Source of the DNA: Aggregatilineales bacterium
Lineage (GTDB): Bacteria; Chloroflexota; Anaerolineae; Aggregatilineales; Phototrophicaceae
Direction: 5' to 3'
Length of the DNA stretch: 64,000 nt
Assembly (NCBI GenBank): GCA_030834905.1
Contig: JAUQWZ010000011.1
Span: 62,001-126,000, forward strand
Under the pieces are notes generated by a model. The model ran no database searches. It saw only the letters and a list, made by a program, of their open reading frames with translations, and was not told the DNA's origin. Within the stretch, counting starts at the first letter, position 1. Each line of letters starts with the position of its first letter. Made by a program: the position numbers and the translations under genes. Shown one piece after another: positions 1 through 8,423 of this stretch.

Positions 1-47
1 ATGCTTCGTTTTTCACTTGTCTCTTTCAGACGAACGTATGGCAAATA

Positions 48-923
48 TCAGGGATAAAACACCTTCTGAGGCTTCCACGAGTCGCCGTCGGCGCGCAGCA
101 CCGCCAGCAGATGCCCGCCGAGATCGTAGCCCATCGCCACCGTTCCGTCGGTGACGGCTTCCGACCTGGGAATCGAGCGCCCGTTGAAGATATCGTTGAC
201 GGCACTTCCTGCCAGCGTGGTGGCGAAGAATCCTTCCAGCGCCTGCTCCGGCGCGATCAGATGGCGCTGCCAGTTGGGGTCTGCCAGCAGATCGTCCAGA
301 GACAGCGCATCCTGAATCCTGAAGTTCCCGCTTGAGGTTCGCTCCAGCGCCGAGAGCGACGCGCCAACGCCCAGCGACGCGCCAATGTCGTGCGCCAGAC
401 TGCGGATATAGGTTCCGGCGCTGCACGACACATCCAGCGAAAAGTGAGGCGGCGACCAGCGGCTGATCGTCAGTGAATGGATGGTGACATCGCGCGGATG
501 GCGCTCAACGACCTTGCCGTCACGCGCCAGTTCATACAGCTTACGCCCCCCCTGCTTGATGGCGCTGTACATGGGTGGAACCTGCTGAATATCGCCCGTG
601 AACAGCGGTAGCAGCCTTTCAACGTCGGCGCGGGTGATGCCGCTGGTATCGTGCTCGTATAACACCTGCCCTTCGGCGTCATAGGTATCGGTTTCTACCC
701 CCAGATGGACGGTGGCGCTGTAGCCTTTGGTCGAATCCATCACGTACTCACTCAGGCGGGTAGCGTTGCCGAGGCACATGATCAGCACGCCGGTTGCCAT
801 CGGATCGAGCGTGCCAGCATGTCCCACCTTTTTGACTCCCAGCGCCCGGCGCACGCGGACGACAACGTCATGACTGGTGATGCCCTGAGGCTTATTGATG
901 TTCAGAAATCCAAAAAGTGCCAT
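48..923 (-). CDS. truB: tRNA pseudouridine(55) synthase TruB
   Basis: TruB makes pseudouridine-55 in the T-loop of elongator tRNAs in the cytoplasm. The 291-aa length fits the family. The N-terminus has the usual GFLNINKPQGITSHD opening and VGHAGTLDPMATG, which holds the catalytic Asp. Further on are YSAIKQGGRKLYELAR and YIRSLAHDIG, all TruB signatures. The start is the ATG at 923 (MALFGF). It lies downstream of the FHA protein in the same direction with a 280-bp gap, so it may have its own promoter, although none is convincing. In the bases after its stop, a GTG at 16 with a weak AAAGAGA ahead could begin the next gene (often ribF), but only five codons are inside the window. Family assignment is firm. 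Confidence 0.97.
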   Translation of the reverse strand: MALFGFLNINKPQGITSHDVVVRVRRALGVKKVGHAGTLDPMATGVLIMCLGNATRLSEYVMDSTKGYSATVHLGVETDTYDAEGQVLYEHDTSGITRADVERLLPLFTGDIQQVPPMYSAIKQGGRKLYELARDGKVVERHPRDVTIHSLTISRWSPPHFSLDVSCSAGTYIRSLAHDIGASLGVGASLSALERTSSGNFRIQDALSLDDLLADPNWQRHLIAPEQALEGFFATTLAGSAVNDIFNGRSIPRSEAVTDGTVAMGYDLGGHLLAVLRADGDSWKPQKVFYP

Positions 924-1203
924 ATGTTAGTGTCAATCCAATTCATCTGTTTACGAAACGCTGGCGCGCGAATATCGTCTTGCATAAGTCACACCGCACT
1001 TTAGTAATAACGCAGCCCACCCGCCAATGTTACAGATCACTTGCTGAGTATTTTAAGCAGTCATCGGGGAGTTGTGATGAGAAATTGATGTGCGACCCAT
1101 GAGGCAGCATGAGCCTTTTTAGCCACCTCCATACGGCTGGAATGACTCTCAATCGCTGTGAGACTGCCATAATCGGAACAGCGGCTGCGCCTTCACAGGC
1201 AGG

Positions 1204-2406
1204 CTACAGATTCTTGCCATCTTCCAGGAAATAGGCGTACAGCCGCAGCCGACCTAATCTGACTTCATCCGAGTTCTTAAGCTGGATGGGATCGCGCGGC
1301 TTCAGCGGCTCGCCATTTATGTAGGTGCCGTTGATGCTGTCCATATCCTCAATGAAGAACTTGCCGTCCTGGTTGCGAAGCGTCATGTGTATCCGCGAAA
1401 CTCCGTGTTCAACCGCGTTGTAACGGCTGAGATCGATGTGCGACTTCGGCGGCAGGCTGGCGGAGCGCCCAAAGGTGATCGGCTGGTTGAGGGTGAGAGT
1501 CAGCGGCTGCTCGTGCCCGGCGATGAACAGCACAATCGAATCCTGGCGCGATTCAGGCGCAACCCCACGCAGCGGCGCGGTGCCGACAAGCTGCTTGGTG
1601 TGCAGCGCTCGCTCGCCGGTCTGGTTCTGCCCGATGAGCGAATCGACCACGTGATTAAGCTCCTGCGCGCTGACCGGCTTGCCGAGGAAAATATCCGCGC
1701 CAGCATCCAGCGCCTGGGTCACGTTCGCGGGCGTTTTCGCCGCGCTGATAATGACCACTGGCGTGGTGTTCCGCTGAACGTCACGCCGGACGTAGCGGCA
1801 GAATTCAAGTCCGGGCATGTCCGGCAGCATCAGATCGAGGATAACGGCGCTGGGATGCTTTTGGTTGAACAGCCGGATAGCGCTGACGACTTCGCGACAG
1901 GTAACCGTCGCATAGCCGTTGCGCTCCAGCACCAGCGCCAGCACCTTTGCCACTTCAGGATCGTCTTCAACAATGAGAATGGGGTGCCCCCCATCAGCCG
2001 GTGGGCGGGGTGTAATTCCCTGCTTGCCGGGCATCTGAAAGCCGCTGCCCTTTGGCGAGATGATCACATGCAGGTCAAGCTGAAGCAAGCCAAGCTGGAG
2101 CTTATCCTCGTTTTTGACCGGATAGGGTACGTTTGGCTCAAGGCGGTTGTTGTTCAGCAGCGTGCCATTGCCGCTTTCGAGGTCAATGACGACAAGCTGT
2201 TCCTCGTCGGCGCGGATGGCAAGGTGACGGCGCGAGACGCCCCGTTCTTCGGCGCCATAGCCGCCCAGATCAATATCGGGCTGCGACTGTGAAGTCTTAT
2301 CATAGCGCCCGATGATGATCTGATTTTCAACCTGCACCTTCAGTGTCTCTGGCATTTGCTGGTTGTGTAATTCGATAACCCAGGGAATTGCCAGATTGTC
2401 CGTCAT
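1204..2406 (-). CDS. FHA - response-regulator receiver - FHA signalling protein
   Basis: A 400-aa cytoplasmic signalling protein with three domains. Residues about 25-115 form a forkhead-associated domain (IIGRYD...GVSRRHLAI...ESGNGTLLNNN), which binds phosphothreonine. Residues about 140-255 form a CheY-like receiver (PILIVEDDPEVAKV, phospho-acceptor Asp in AVILDLMLPDMPG, conserved Lys in FLGKPVSA). Residues about 305-395 form a second FHA domain (ITFGRSAS...HGVSRIHMTL...SINGTYINGE). There is no DNA-binding output domain, so it probably works through protein contacts, joining two-component and Ser/Thr-kinase signals; that role is inferred. No partner kinase is adjacent. It sits alone between the nrnA terminator and truB. 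Domain calls are secure; the target is unknown. Confidence 0.9.
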   Translation of the reverse strand: MTDNLAIPWVIELHNQQMPETLKVQVENQIIIGRYDKTSQSQPDIDLGGYGAEERGVSRRHLAIRADEEQLVVIDLESGNGTLLNNNRLEPNVPYPVKNEDKLQLGLLQLDLHVIISPKGSGFQMPGKQGITPRPPADGGHPILIVEDDPEVAKVLALVLERNGYATVTCREVVSAIRLFNQKHPSAVILDLMLPDMPGLEFCRYVRRDVQRNTTPVVIISAAKTPANVTQALDAGADIFLGKPVSAQELNHVVDSLIGQNQTGERALHTKQLVGTAPLRGVAPESRQDSIVLFIAGHEQPLTLTLNQPITFGRSASLPPKSHIDLSRYNAVEHGVSRIHMTLRNQDGKFFIEDMDSINGTYINGEPLKPRDPIQLKNSDEVRLGRLRLYAYFLEDGKNL

Positions 2407-2520
2407 GATCTACGCCTTTACAGGATGCCAGTGTCGTTGTTCAAATGGCGCTGCGATCTTCAGCCGCGCCCACAAAATCTGTCGTGATATACATATTTCA
2501 TAAATAGTAGCGCGAAGCGG

Positions 2521-2563
2521 GCGTAAAGAAAAGAGGCTGCTGACAAGAATTGTCGGCAGCCTC
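2521..2563 (-). terminator. Rho-independent terminator after nrnA
   Basis: The arms 2533-2546 and 2550-2563 pair over 14 positions with one G-U wobble around a GAA loop. Read on the minus strand the hairpin is followed by TTTTCTTT. It lies about 45 bp past the nrnA stop and closes the nusA-infB-rbfA-nrnA transcript. Confidence 0.9.
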
Positions 2564-2608
2564 GATAATGATTATCAGTTTCAGCGCTGTCGGCGCTGCC
2601 ACCATTGA

Positions 2609-3589
2609 TCAGCGGATGACCAGTGCCCCCTGCCTGACGACCTCGCGCAGCAGCGGCAGTACCCGCGCCCGCGCCGCCTCAATGGGACCGGCAATGGTCG
2701 CGCCGGATGCCTGTTTGTGACCGCCGCCGCCCAAAGACAGCGCCACCTGCGACACGTCAAAGCCGGGCTTGGATCGAAAACTCAGCTCCACGCGCCCGTC
2801 AGCCAGCTCTTTGAACACCACCGCCACGCGCGACTCGTCGGTAGAAATCATGAAGCCGATCAGTCCGGCGTCGGTTGGCTCAACCAGCTTAAGCTGCTTC
2901 AGGCTGTCCTGGGTAATGGTCGCCGAGATGACCCCATCCTCAAGCGCCACCGTTTGCAGGGCGCTGCGCCAAAGCTCGACCGTGTTGTAGGGTGTGCTGC
3001 TCACCGTCCGGGCGGTGACCTCAGTCAAAGAAGCGCCGCTTTCCATGAACACCTGCGCCAGATGCAGCGTCCGCGCATTAACGTTGCTGGTGCGGAAGGC
3101 GTTGGTATCGGTGACCAGACCGACCAGCAGCGGCAGCGCCACATCCTTCGAAATGGCGAGTCCGATGTGTTCAAACCAGCCGTACAGCACTTCGGTGGTC
3201 GAAACCGCCTCCGGCTGCACCAGATAAATGCTGCCGAACATGGTGTTGGTAGGATGGTGATCGATGTTCATCACGACTTTACTGTGCGCCCGCCCGTAGA
3301 CACCGGCAGCGCCGGTGCGCTCCTCGTCGCTTGAGTCGAGCGAGATCATCAGATCCCATTCGCCCTCAACCAGCGTCGAGCGCACCTGATCAGATCCCGG
3401 CACGAAGCGGAGATAAGGCGGCACGCCGCCGTCAACCACCGCGTCCGGTGTCTTGCCTCGTTCTACCAGAGCGTTTCGCAGCCCCAACAGCGAGCCTATC
3501 GCATCGCCATCGGGATGAAGGTGCGTGACCAGTAAAATCCGTTCGGCGGCATCGACTGCCGCCGCTGCCTTGTCCCACTCAATCGTCAT
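2609..3589 (-). CDS. nrnA: DHH/DHHA1 phosphoesterase, NrnA-like nanoRNase/pAp phosphatase
   Basis: The DHH-superfamily enzyme degrades nanoRNAs and/or dephosphorylates 3'-phosphoadenosine 5'-phosphate, using Mn2+. Family motifs appear in order: THLHPDGDAIGSLLG (motif I), SLDSSDEER (II), NIDHHPTN (the DHH motif) and TDTNAFRTSN (IV). The C-terminal DHHA1 motif GGGGHKQASGA is the substrate-binding part. A longer reading frame opens at 3628, but the ATG at 3589 (MTIEWDKAAAAV) matches the family start better and overlaps the rbfA stop by 11 bases, which implies translational coupling. The order rbfA-nrnA is widespread in Firmicutes and Chloroflexota. Whether it prefers nanoRNA, pAp or cyclic dinucleotides cannot be read from the sequence. 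Confidence 0.92.
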   Translation of the reverse strand: MTIEWDKAAAAVDAAERILLVTHLHPDGDAIGSLLGLRNALVERGKTPDAVVDGGVPPYLRFVPGSDQVRSTLVEGEWDLMISLDSSDEERTGAAGVYGRAHSKVVMNIDHHPTNTMFGSIYLVQPEAVSTTEVLYGWFEHIGLAISKDVALPLLVGLVTDTNAFRTSNVNARTLHLAQVFMESGASLTEVTARTVSSTPYNTVELWRSALQTVALEDGVISATITQDSLKQLKLVEPTDAGLIGFMISTDESRVAVVFKELADGRVELSFRSKPGFDVSQVALSLGGGGHKQASGATIAGPIEAARARVLPLLREVVRQGALVIR

Positions 3590-3977
3590 CGTCGTCAGCA
3601 TCTTCCGTTTGGTTAACCAGCTCCTCAACCGGCGCTGGCGGAATGTCCAGCGAAGCGATCAGCTTATTGATGCGCTCGCTGCGCTCCAGCGTTATATCCC
3701 AGTGAAAAATTAACTCCGGCGTCTTGCGCAGGCGCACGCGCTTGCCAACCTCTCGCCGCAGAAAGCCCGTGGCGTGTTCCAGCCCCTTCATCACATCCGC
3801 CTCGCGGTCTTCGTCGCCCAGGGCGTTGACATAAACCTGCGCGTATTGCAATTCGGGGTCTAGTTCAACTTCGGTAATGGTGATGCCATGCAGGCGGGGG
3901 TCTGATACCTCACGCAGCAGGAGTTCGCTTAGGATTGTCCGAATACGACCAGACACGCGATCCTGTTTGATGCTCAT
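3579..3977 (-). CDS. rbfA: Ribosome-binding factor A (30S maturation)
   Basis: RbfA is a small KH-fold protein that binds the 30S subunit and helps maturation of the 16S rRNA 5' end. The sequence RVSGRIRTILSELLLREVSDPRL near the N-terminus, then ITITEVELDPELQYAQVYV and LRKTPELIFHWD, are typical. The frame extends to 4043, but the ATG at 3977 (MSIKQDRV) is preceded by AAAGGGGA at good spacing and fits the family length, about 132 aa. The C-terminus ends in an acidic run (EDADDDDD) that overlaps the start of nrnA. It follows infB by about 120 bp in the same operon. Confidence 0.95.
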   Translation of the reverse strand: MSIKQDRVSGRIRTILSELLLREVSDPRLHGITITEVELDPELQYAQVYVNALGDEDREADVMKGLEHATGFLRREVGKRVRLRKTPELIFHWDITLERSERINKLIASLDIPPAPVEELVNQTEDADDDDD

Positions 3978-4100
3978 CGCTGTCCCCTTTCTTGTACACG
4001 ATAGCCAGCAGTGGCGGCGCAGCCGCCGGGCAGAAGGACACAAAGGATGTTTTGCGCCCCTGCCCGGTCAGCCATGCCAGTACAGCCTCAGGCGGTCGTG

Positions 4101-5906
4101 TTAGGTGGCGCGTTCAGAAACGAAGAACTCGATAGTGTCGCCTTCGCGGAAATCGCTGAACGTCGCCAGACCAATGCCGCACTCAAATCCGGTGCGCACT
4201 TCGCGCACGTCTTCCTGCAGGCGCTTGAGCGAGCTAACCGCGGAGTTTTCGACGATCACCTGACCGCCGCGCTTCACCCGCGCCCGCGCGTTACGCCGCG
4301 CTTCGCCTTCACGCACCATGCAGCCCGCAATCGTGCCGACCTTCGAAATCTTGAAGACCTGCCGAACTTCGGCAACGCCAATGGTGCGCTCGTTGTAGAC
4401 GGGTTCCAGCATACCCTTCAGCGCCAGTTCGATATCCTCAAACAGCTTGTAGATGACTTCGTACTGGCGAATATCCACCGCGTGAGAGTCGGCAGACCGG
4501 CGCGCGGCGGTATCAATATCGACCTTGAAGCCGATGACGATAGCATTTGACGCGCTGCCGAGCATGACGTCGCTCTCGCTGATGTTGCCCACGTCAGCGG
4601 CAAGGACGCGCAGGCGAATGCCCTCTTTGTTCTCTTCGGAGATACGTTCGAGATTGTCCACAATCGGCTGGAGCGAACCCTGAACATCGACCTTGAGGAT
4701 GACATTCATCTCTTTGGTTTCGCCCGCGTGGAACGCCGTGAAGAAATCTTCCAGCGTGACCGCGCCGCGGGCAGGCTGGAGGCGCAGGTCGGCAGCCGTC
4801 TGCTTGCGCTCTTCGGACAGGGCGCGGGCGGTCTTTTCGTTCTTGACCACCTCAAAGGTTTCGCCCGGCTGCGGCATGTCGTGCAGCCCAAGCACCGCAA
4901 CCGGCGTCGATGGACCGGCGCTCTTCACCTGCTTGCCGGTTTCGTCGTACATCGCCTTCAGCCGCCCGTAAGCAGTTCCAGCGACTACTTCGTCGCCGAG
5001 CTTCAGCGTGCCGTTGAACACCAGCAGAGTCGCAATGACGCCGCGGTTACGGTCAACGCGCGCCTCAAGCACCGTTCCACTCGGATCACCCTCGGGGTTC
5101 GCGACGATCTCGGTTTCATCGACGGTCAGCAGCACTGCTTCCAGCACGTCTTCAATGCCTTCGCCCTGTGTCGCCGATACTGGCACGACAAACGTCTCGC
5201 CGTCCCAGTCCATCGGCGTCAAGCCCAGCTCGGCAAGCTCCTGCTTCACGCGCTCGACGTTGGCATTGCGTTTATCCACTTTGGTAATCGCCACCACAAT
5301 CGGCACGTTCGCCGCGCGGGCATGGTTCAGCGCCTCGCGCGTGGTCGGCATGACGCCGTCATCGGCGGCAACCACCAGCACCACGACATCCGCGCCCTGC
5401 GCGCCGCGGGCACGCATCGCCGTGAAGGCTTCGTGACCGGGCGTATCCAGGAACGTGATCTGGCGGTTGTTGTGCATCACGCGGTAAGCACCGATATGCT
5501 GGGTGATACCGCCAGCTTCGCCTTCGGCAACCTTTGTCTTGCGGATGGTGTCCAGCAGCGTCGTCTTGCCGTGGTCAACGTGACCCAGAATGGTCACAAT
5601 CGGCGGGCGCTTCTGGAGATTTGCCGGCTTCTCGCGGGTGTAGACCTTGCGCCATGTCTGCGATGTTTCCGCGCGACGCTCGCGCTCCTGCTGCGCGACG
5701 GCAGCGCTGGCAGATTGGGCTTCAAAACCCATTTCTTCGATGACGATTGCCGCGGTATCGAAGTCCACCTGTTGGTTGATGGATGCCATGATACCGTTGG
5801 CAATCAAACGCTTCATGACATCAATCGGGCTTGCCCCAATGAGGTCAGCGAGTTCGCGTACTGTGAGATAGTCGGGGACTAAAATGATTTGCTTTTCCTG
5901 TGCCAT
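4101..5906 (-). CDS. infB: Translation initiation factor IF-2 (short form)
   Basis: IF-2 is the GTPase that delivers initiator fMet-tRNA to the 30S subunit and promotes subunit joining. At 601 aa it is much shorter than the roughly 890-aa enterobacterial form. The N-terminus goes straight into the IF2_N helical domain ([22 protein letters not shown]) without a long low-complexity extension. The G-domain shows G1 [13 protein letters not shown]3 DTPGHEAF and G4 TKVDK, where most bacterial IF-2 proteins have NKxD. Domains II to IV follow. The ATG at 5906 has GGAGGAATGA just upstream. It is co-directional with rnpM and nusA, the classical nusA-ylxR-infB order. Confidence 0.98.
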   Translation of the reverse strand: MAQEKQIILVPDYLTVRELADLIGASPIDVMKRLIANGIMASINQQVDFDTAAIVIEEMGFEAQSASAAVAQQERERRAETSQTWRKVYTREKPANLQKRPPIVTILGHVDHGKTTLLDTIRKTKVAEGEAGGITQHIGAYRVMHNNRQITFLDTPGHEAFTAMRARGAQGADVVVLVVAADDGVMPTTREALNHARAANVPIVVAITKVDKRNANVERVKQELAELGLTPMDWDGETFVVPVSATQGEGIEDVLEAVLLTVDETEIVANPEGDPSGTVLEARVDRNRGVIATLLVFNGTLKLGDEVVAGTAYGRLKAMYDETGKQVKSAGPSTPVAVLGLHDMPQPGETFEVVKNEKTARALSEERKQTAADLRLQPARGAVTLEDFFTAFHAGETKEMNVILKVDVQGSLQPIVDNLERISEENKEGIRLRVLAADVGNISESDVMLGSASNAIVIGFKVDIDTAARRSADSHAVDIRQYEVIYKLFEDIELALKGMLEPVYNERTIGVAEVRQVFKISKVGTIAGCMVREGEARRNARARVKRGGQVIVENSAVSSLKRLQEDVREVRTGFECGIGLATFSDFREGDTIEFFVSERAT

Positions 5907-6008
5907 TCATTCCTCCAGCAAGGGGGCGATGGATCAGGAAAAGGAGAATACCTTTACAGCCTTACCCACCGCAGCTAAGAGTTGTACAAGTCTGATTTGC
6001 GACCATGG

Positions 6009-6290
6009 CTAAAAACGAGCCTGTCGCAGTCGTTCACGATCTTCGTTTGTCAACGAAGCTTTCAAAGCTTTCGCCAGTATGTCCGTGTTCACCGCACGAT
6101 CCCAGCAGCTCTCCTGATCACACAGATAAGCGCCCCGACCATTCATCTTGCCGGTCAGGTCAATCTGAACGCCCTGCGAAGTGGACACCACGCGGGTAAG
6201 CTGACGCTTTCCCGCTTTCTGGCGACACACCACGCAGGTGCGAACAGGCACATGCCTGGCGGGCTGTGCCGGGCTATTCTTCCCAGTCAT
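6009..6290 (-). CDS. rnpM: YlxR/RnpM family RNA-binding protein (DUF448)
   Basis: A small basic cytoplasmic protein of the YlxR family, whose Bacillus member was recently shown to bind RNase P RNA. The signature RTCVVCRQKAGKRQLTRVV and the later GRGAYLCDQESCW are diagnostic. It sits in the standard position between nusA and infB. The ATG at 6290 (MTGKNS) overlaps the nusA 3' end by 17 bases; an in-frame GTG at 6305 is the alternative. The overlap suggests translational coupling to nusA. Confidence 0.9.
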   Translation of the reverse strand: MTGKNSPAQPARHVPVRTCVVCRQKAGKRQLTRVVSTSQGVQIDLTGKMNGRGAYLCDQESCWDRAVNTDILAKALKASLTNEDRERLRQARF

Positions 6291-8103
6291 CCCAGCCACG
6301 GTCACGCCCGCGATTGCCCTTACGCTGGCGCTTGACTACCATGCCGCCGCGCTTCTCGTCAAAGATAAGCTGGCGACCCTTCTTCTTGCCCTTCTTCTTC
6401 TTCCCAGTAGCGAGATCGATCTCGTCGTCCTCTTCATCAAAGGACGCGGCTTCCGCCGCTACCGGCTCGAATTCTCCCTGTGGCTGCGGCACTTCGGACG
6501 CAACAACCGCTTCGCCTGTCTCAGACACGACTGCTTCGCCTTCCGGCTCCGCCACCGCTTCCGCGGCGGTTTCCTCGGATACTTCAGGTTCGGCAGCCAC
6601 TTCTTCTTCGGGGATGACCAACTCTTCCAGCGCCGACTGTAAAATCGACATCGAATCGGGCGGCAAGCCGTTGAGCATCTGGCGCAAGCGCCCTTCGTCC
6701 ATCAGGAAGCGCCACATAATCTCACCGATATTGCCCAGCGGTTGCAGCACTTCGAGGATGTTTTCGGGAATCTCGAGCGATTCGATGGGCATCTGGAACA
6801 CACGCGGCGGCAGCGTCTTCTTGACGGCGTTAATTTCTGCCAGCCGTTCCTGACGCGCCTGATCGCGCACTGCCATCTGGCGGCGCTGTGCCATATCGGC
6901 AAACCGGCTGAGGGTGGTAAATTCTTCCGGCATGACCGCGCGGTTGGCAGCCCGTTTCTCGATAATGCGCTGCACTTCGGCAATCGTGTCGGCGTTCTGA
7001 CGCTGCATTTCCCTCAAAGGCGGCGTATCGAGGTTATCGAGGGCTTCCTGCACCGCCTCAGACACGCTCTTGATATCAATGCGCCACCCGGTCAGCTTGG
7101 CGGCAAGCCGCGCGTTCTGACCTTCGCGCCCGATTGCCAGCGAAAGCTGGTCGTCCGGCACAATCACCACAGCGGTGCGTCCGGTGTCCGGGTCTTCTTC
7201 CAGATAGACGCCGCTGACACGCGCCGGGCTGAGTGCTTTGGCGATGAAGATCTCCGAGTTAGGATTCCACTCGATAACGTCGATCTTCTCTTCGTGAAGC
7301 TCTTTGACGATGTTCTGGATACGCACGCCGCGCATCCCCACGCACGCGCCAACCGGGTCAATGCCCTCTTGCAGCGCGGCTACGGCAACCTTTGAACGGT
7401 AACCCGCCTCGCGGGCAATGCTCTTGATTTCAACCTGCCCGTTGTAGATTTCAGGCACTTCAAATTCGAGCAGGCGGCGAAGCATGTTGCGGTGGCTGCG
7501 GCTGACGATAATCTGCGGACCGCGGCTGCTGCGCTTAACTTCCATGATATACGCGCGCACTTTATCGTGCGGCTTGTAACGCTCGCCGGGAATCTGCTGC
7601 GAACGCGGCAGCGTCGCTTCAGTGCGTCCGAGGCTCAGTGTCACCGCGCCAGAATTAACGCTCTGGACAGTGCCAGTGATGATATCACCTTCGCGCTCGA
7701 TGAATTCATCGTAGAGAGCGTTGCGTTCCGCCTCGCGGATTTTCTGCAAAATCACCTGCTTGGCGGTTTGCGCGGCGATGCGCCCGAACTTCTTGATCGT
7801 GCCTTCAGCCTGCACCATCACCATGTCGCCAAGCTGCGCTTCGGGTTCGTAATAACGAGCCGTTTCGAGGTCAACTTCGGTGCGCTCGTCCTGAATATCT
7901 TCCGCGACCTCTTTTTCGACGAAGATTCGCGCCCGCCCAGTATTCGCATCTATAGTCGCCTCGATCCGCTGGGAATTACCGATCCCTGCATCGCGCCGGT
8001 AGGCAGAAACCAGCGCCATACACAGGGCTTCCAATACGGTATCGCGCGGCAGGGCGCGAAGTTCCGCAATCTCATTAAAGACGACTTCGAACTCACTTTT
8101 CAT
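6274..8103 (-). CDS. nusA: Transcription termination/antitermination factor NusA
   Basis: NusA binds RNA polymerase, slows it at pauses and modulates intrinsic termination. Domains in order: an N-terminal RNAP-binding domain (EFEVVFNEIAELRALPRD), an S1 domain from about residue 130 (REGDIITGTVQSVNSGA), then KH1 and KH2 (VGACVGMRGVRIQNIVKEL; LAIGREGQNARLAAKLTGW). After about residue 370 comes a non-conserved stretch, then an acidic segment and a basic tail (GKKKKGKKKGRQ, later GRDRGWDDWEE), making it longer than Bacillus NusA (609 versus about 370 aa). It heads the operon. rimP, which usually precedes it, is absent. The leader holds a promoter and a terminator-like hairpin, described separately. 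Confidence 0.97.
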   Translation of the reverse strand: MKSEFEVVFNEIAELRALPRDTVLEALCMALVSAYRRDAGIGNSQRIEATIDANTGRARIFVEKEVAEDIQDERTEVDLETARYYEPEAQLGDMVMVQAEGTIKKFGRIAAQTAKQVILQKIREAERNALYDEFIEREGDIITGTVQSVNSGAVTLSLGRTEATLPRSQQIPGERYKPHDKVRAYIMEVKRSSRGPQIIVSRSHRNMLRRLLEFEVPEIYNGQVEIKSIAREAGYRSKVAVAALQEGIDPVGACVGMRGVRIQNIVKELHEEKIDVIEWNPNSEIFIAKALSPARVSGVYLEEDPDTGRTAVVIVPDDQLSLAIGREGQNARLAAKLTGWRIDIKSVSEAVQEALDNLDTPPLREMQRQNADTIAEVQRIIEKRAANRAVMPEEFTTLSRFADMAQRRQMAVRDQARQERLAEINAVKKTLPPRVFQMPIESLEIPENILEVLQPLGNIGEIMWRFLMDEGRLRQMLNGLPPDSMSILQSALEELVIPEEEVAAEPEVSEETAAEAVAEPEGEAVVSETGEAVVASEVPQPQGEFEPVAAEAASFDEEDDEIDLATGKKKKGKKKGRQLIFDEKRGGMVVKRQRKGNRGRDRGWDDWEE

Positions 8104-8171
8104 AATGACGTGTTTTTCAACTCCGAAAACCTGGGGATGGCACTACGAGCAGCTTCACCGATTCTTTAGCA

Positions 8172-8196
8172 AAAAAGTGGGGGTTGCCCACTTTTT
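8172..8196 (-). terminator. Terminator-like hairpin in the nusA leader (candidate attenuator)
   Basis: AAAAAGTGGG (8172-8181) pairs perfectly with CCCACTTTTT (8187-8196) around a five-base loop. On the minus strand the stem runs into six T residues, as in an intrinsic terminator. It lies just downstream of the predicted nusA start site, so it would sit inside the leader RNA. Confidence 0.75.
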
Positions 8197-8214
8197 CCGC
8201 CACGTACAATCACT

Positions 8215-8243
8215 ATTCTAGCATAACTTCAAGTGAGTGACAA
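8215..8243 (-). promoter_or_regulatory. Sigma-70-type promoter for the nusA operon
   Basis: On the minus strand TTGTCA (8238-8243) and TAGAAT (8215-8220) are separated by exactly 17 bases. Transcription would begin near 8208, about 105 bases before the nusA ATG. Confidence 0.7.
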
Positions 8244-8362
8244 GACAGAGTCAATCAGCCAAGTGAGGGAAAGAAAGTAAGAAAAGTAGAAGAAGTAGGA
8301 AGGCAAAAGTCACAGGAAAGCAGCAGGACAGGCTATATGTATCCGCACAGCCAGAAATCAGA

Positions 8363-8391
8363 AAGGGCAGAACCGCTTCGATTCTGCCCTT
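8363..8391 (-). terminator. Probable terminator after the NHL-glycosyltransferase gene
   Basis: AAGGGCAGAA (8363-8372) pairs with TTCTGCCCTT (8382-8391), a perfect 10-bp stem with a 9-base loop. On the minus strand it is followed by the T-rich TTTCTGATTTCT. It lies about 30 bp past the stop codon of the gene ending at 8424. Confidence 0.7.
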
Positions 8392-8423
8392 GCCCTTACT
8401 TCTCTTACTTTCCTTACTTGTCC

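Larger units (their letters stand above)
8104..8423. other. Intergenic region between nusA and the NHL-glycosyltransferase gene
   Basis: This 320-bp region has no credible gene. It contains the nusA leader hairpin (8172-8196), the nusA promoter (8215-8243), a purine-rich tract of AAGTA-type units (about 8262-8325), the terminator of the upstream gene (8363-8391) and a pyrimidine-rich TTACTT tract (about 8391-8422) that is roughly the reverse complement of the purine tract. Confidence 0.75.

Noticed and set aside
1..16. Possible start of the gene after truB (GTG at 16, minus strand)
   Set aside because: Only five codons are inside the window and the ribosome site is weak.
924..945. TTGACA just before the truB start as a -35 box
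   Set aside because: It is about 10 bases from the ATG, leaving no room for a -10 box and start site.
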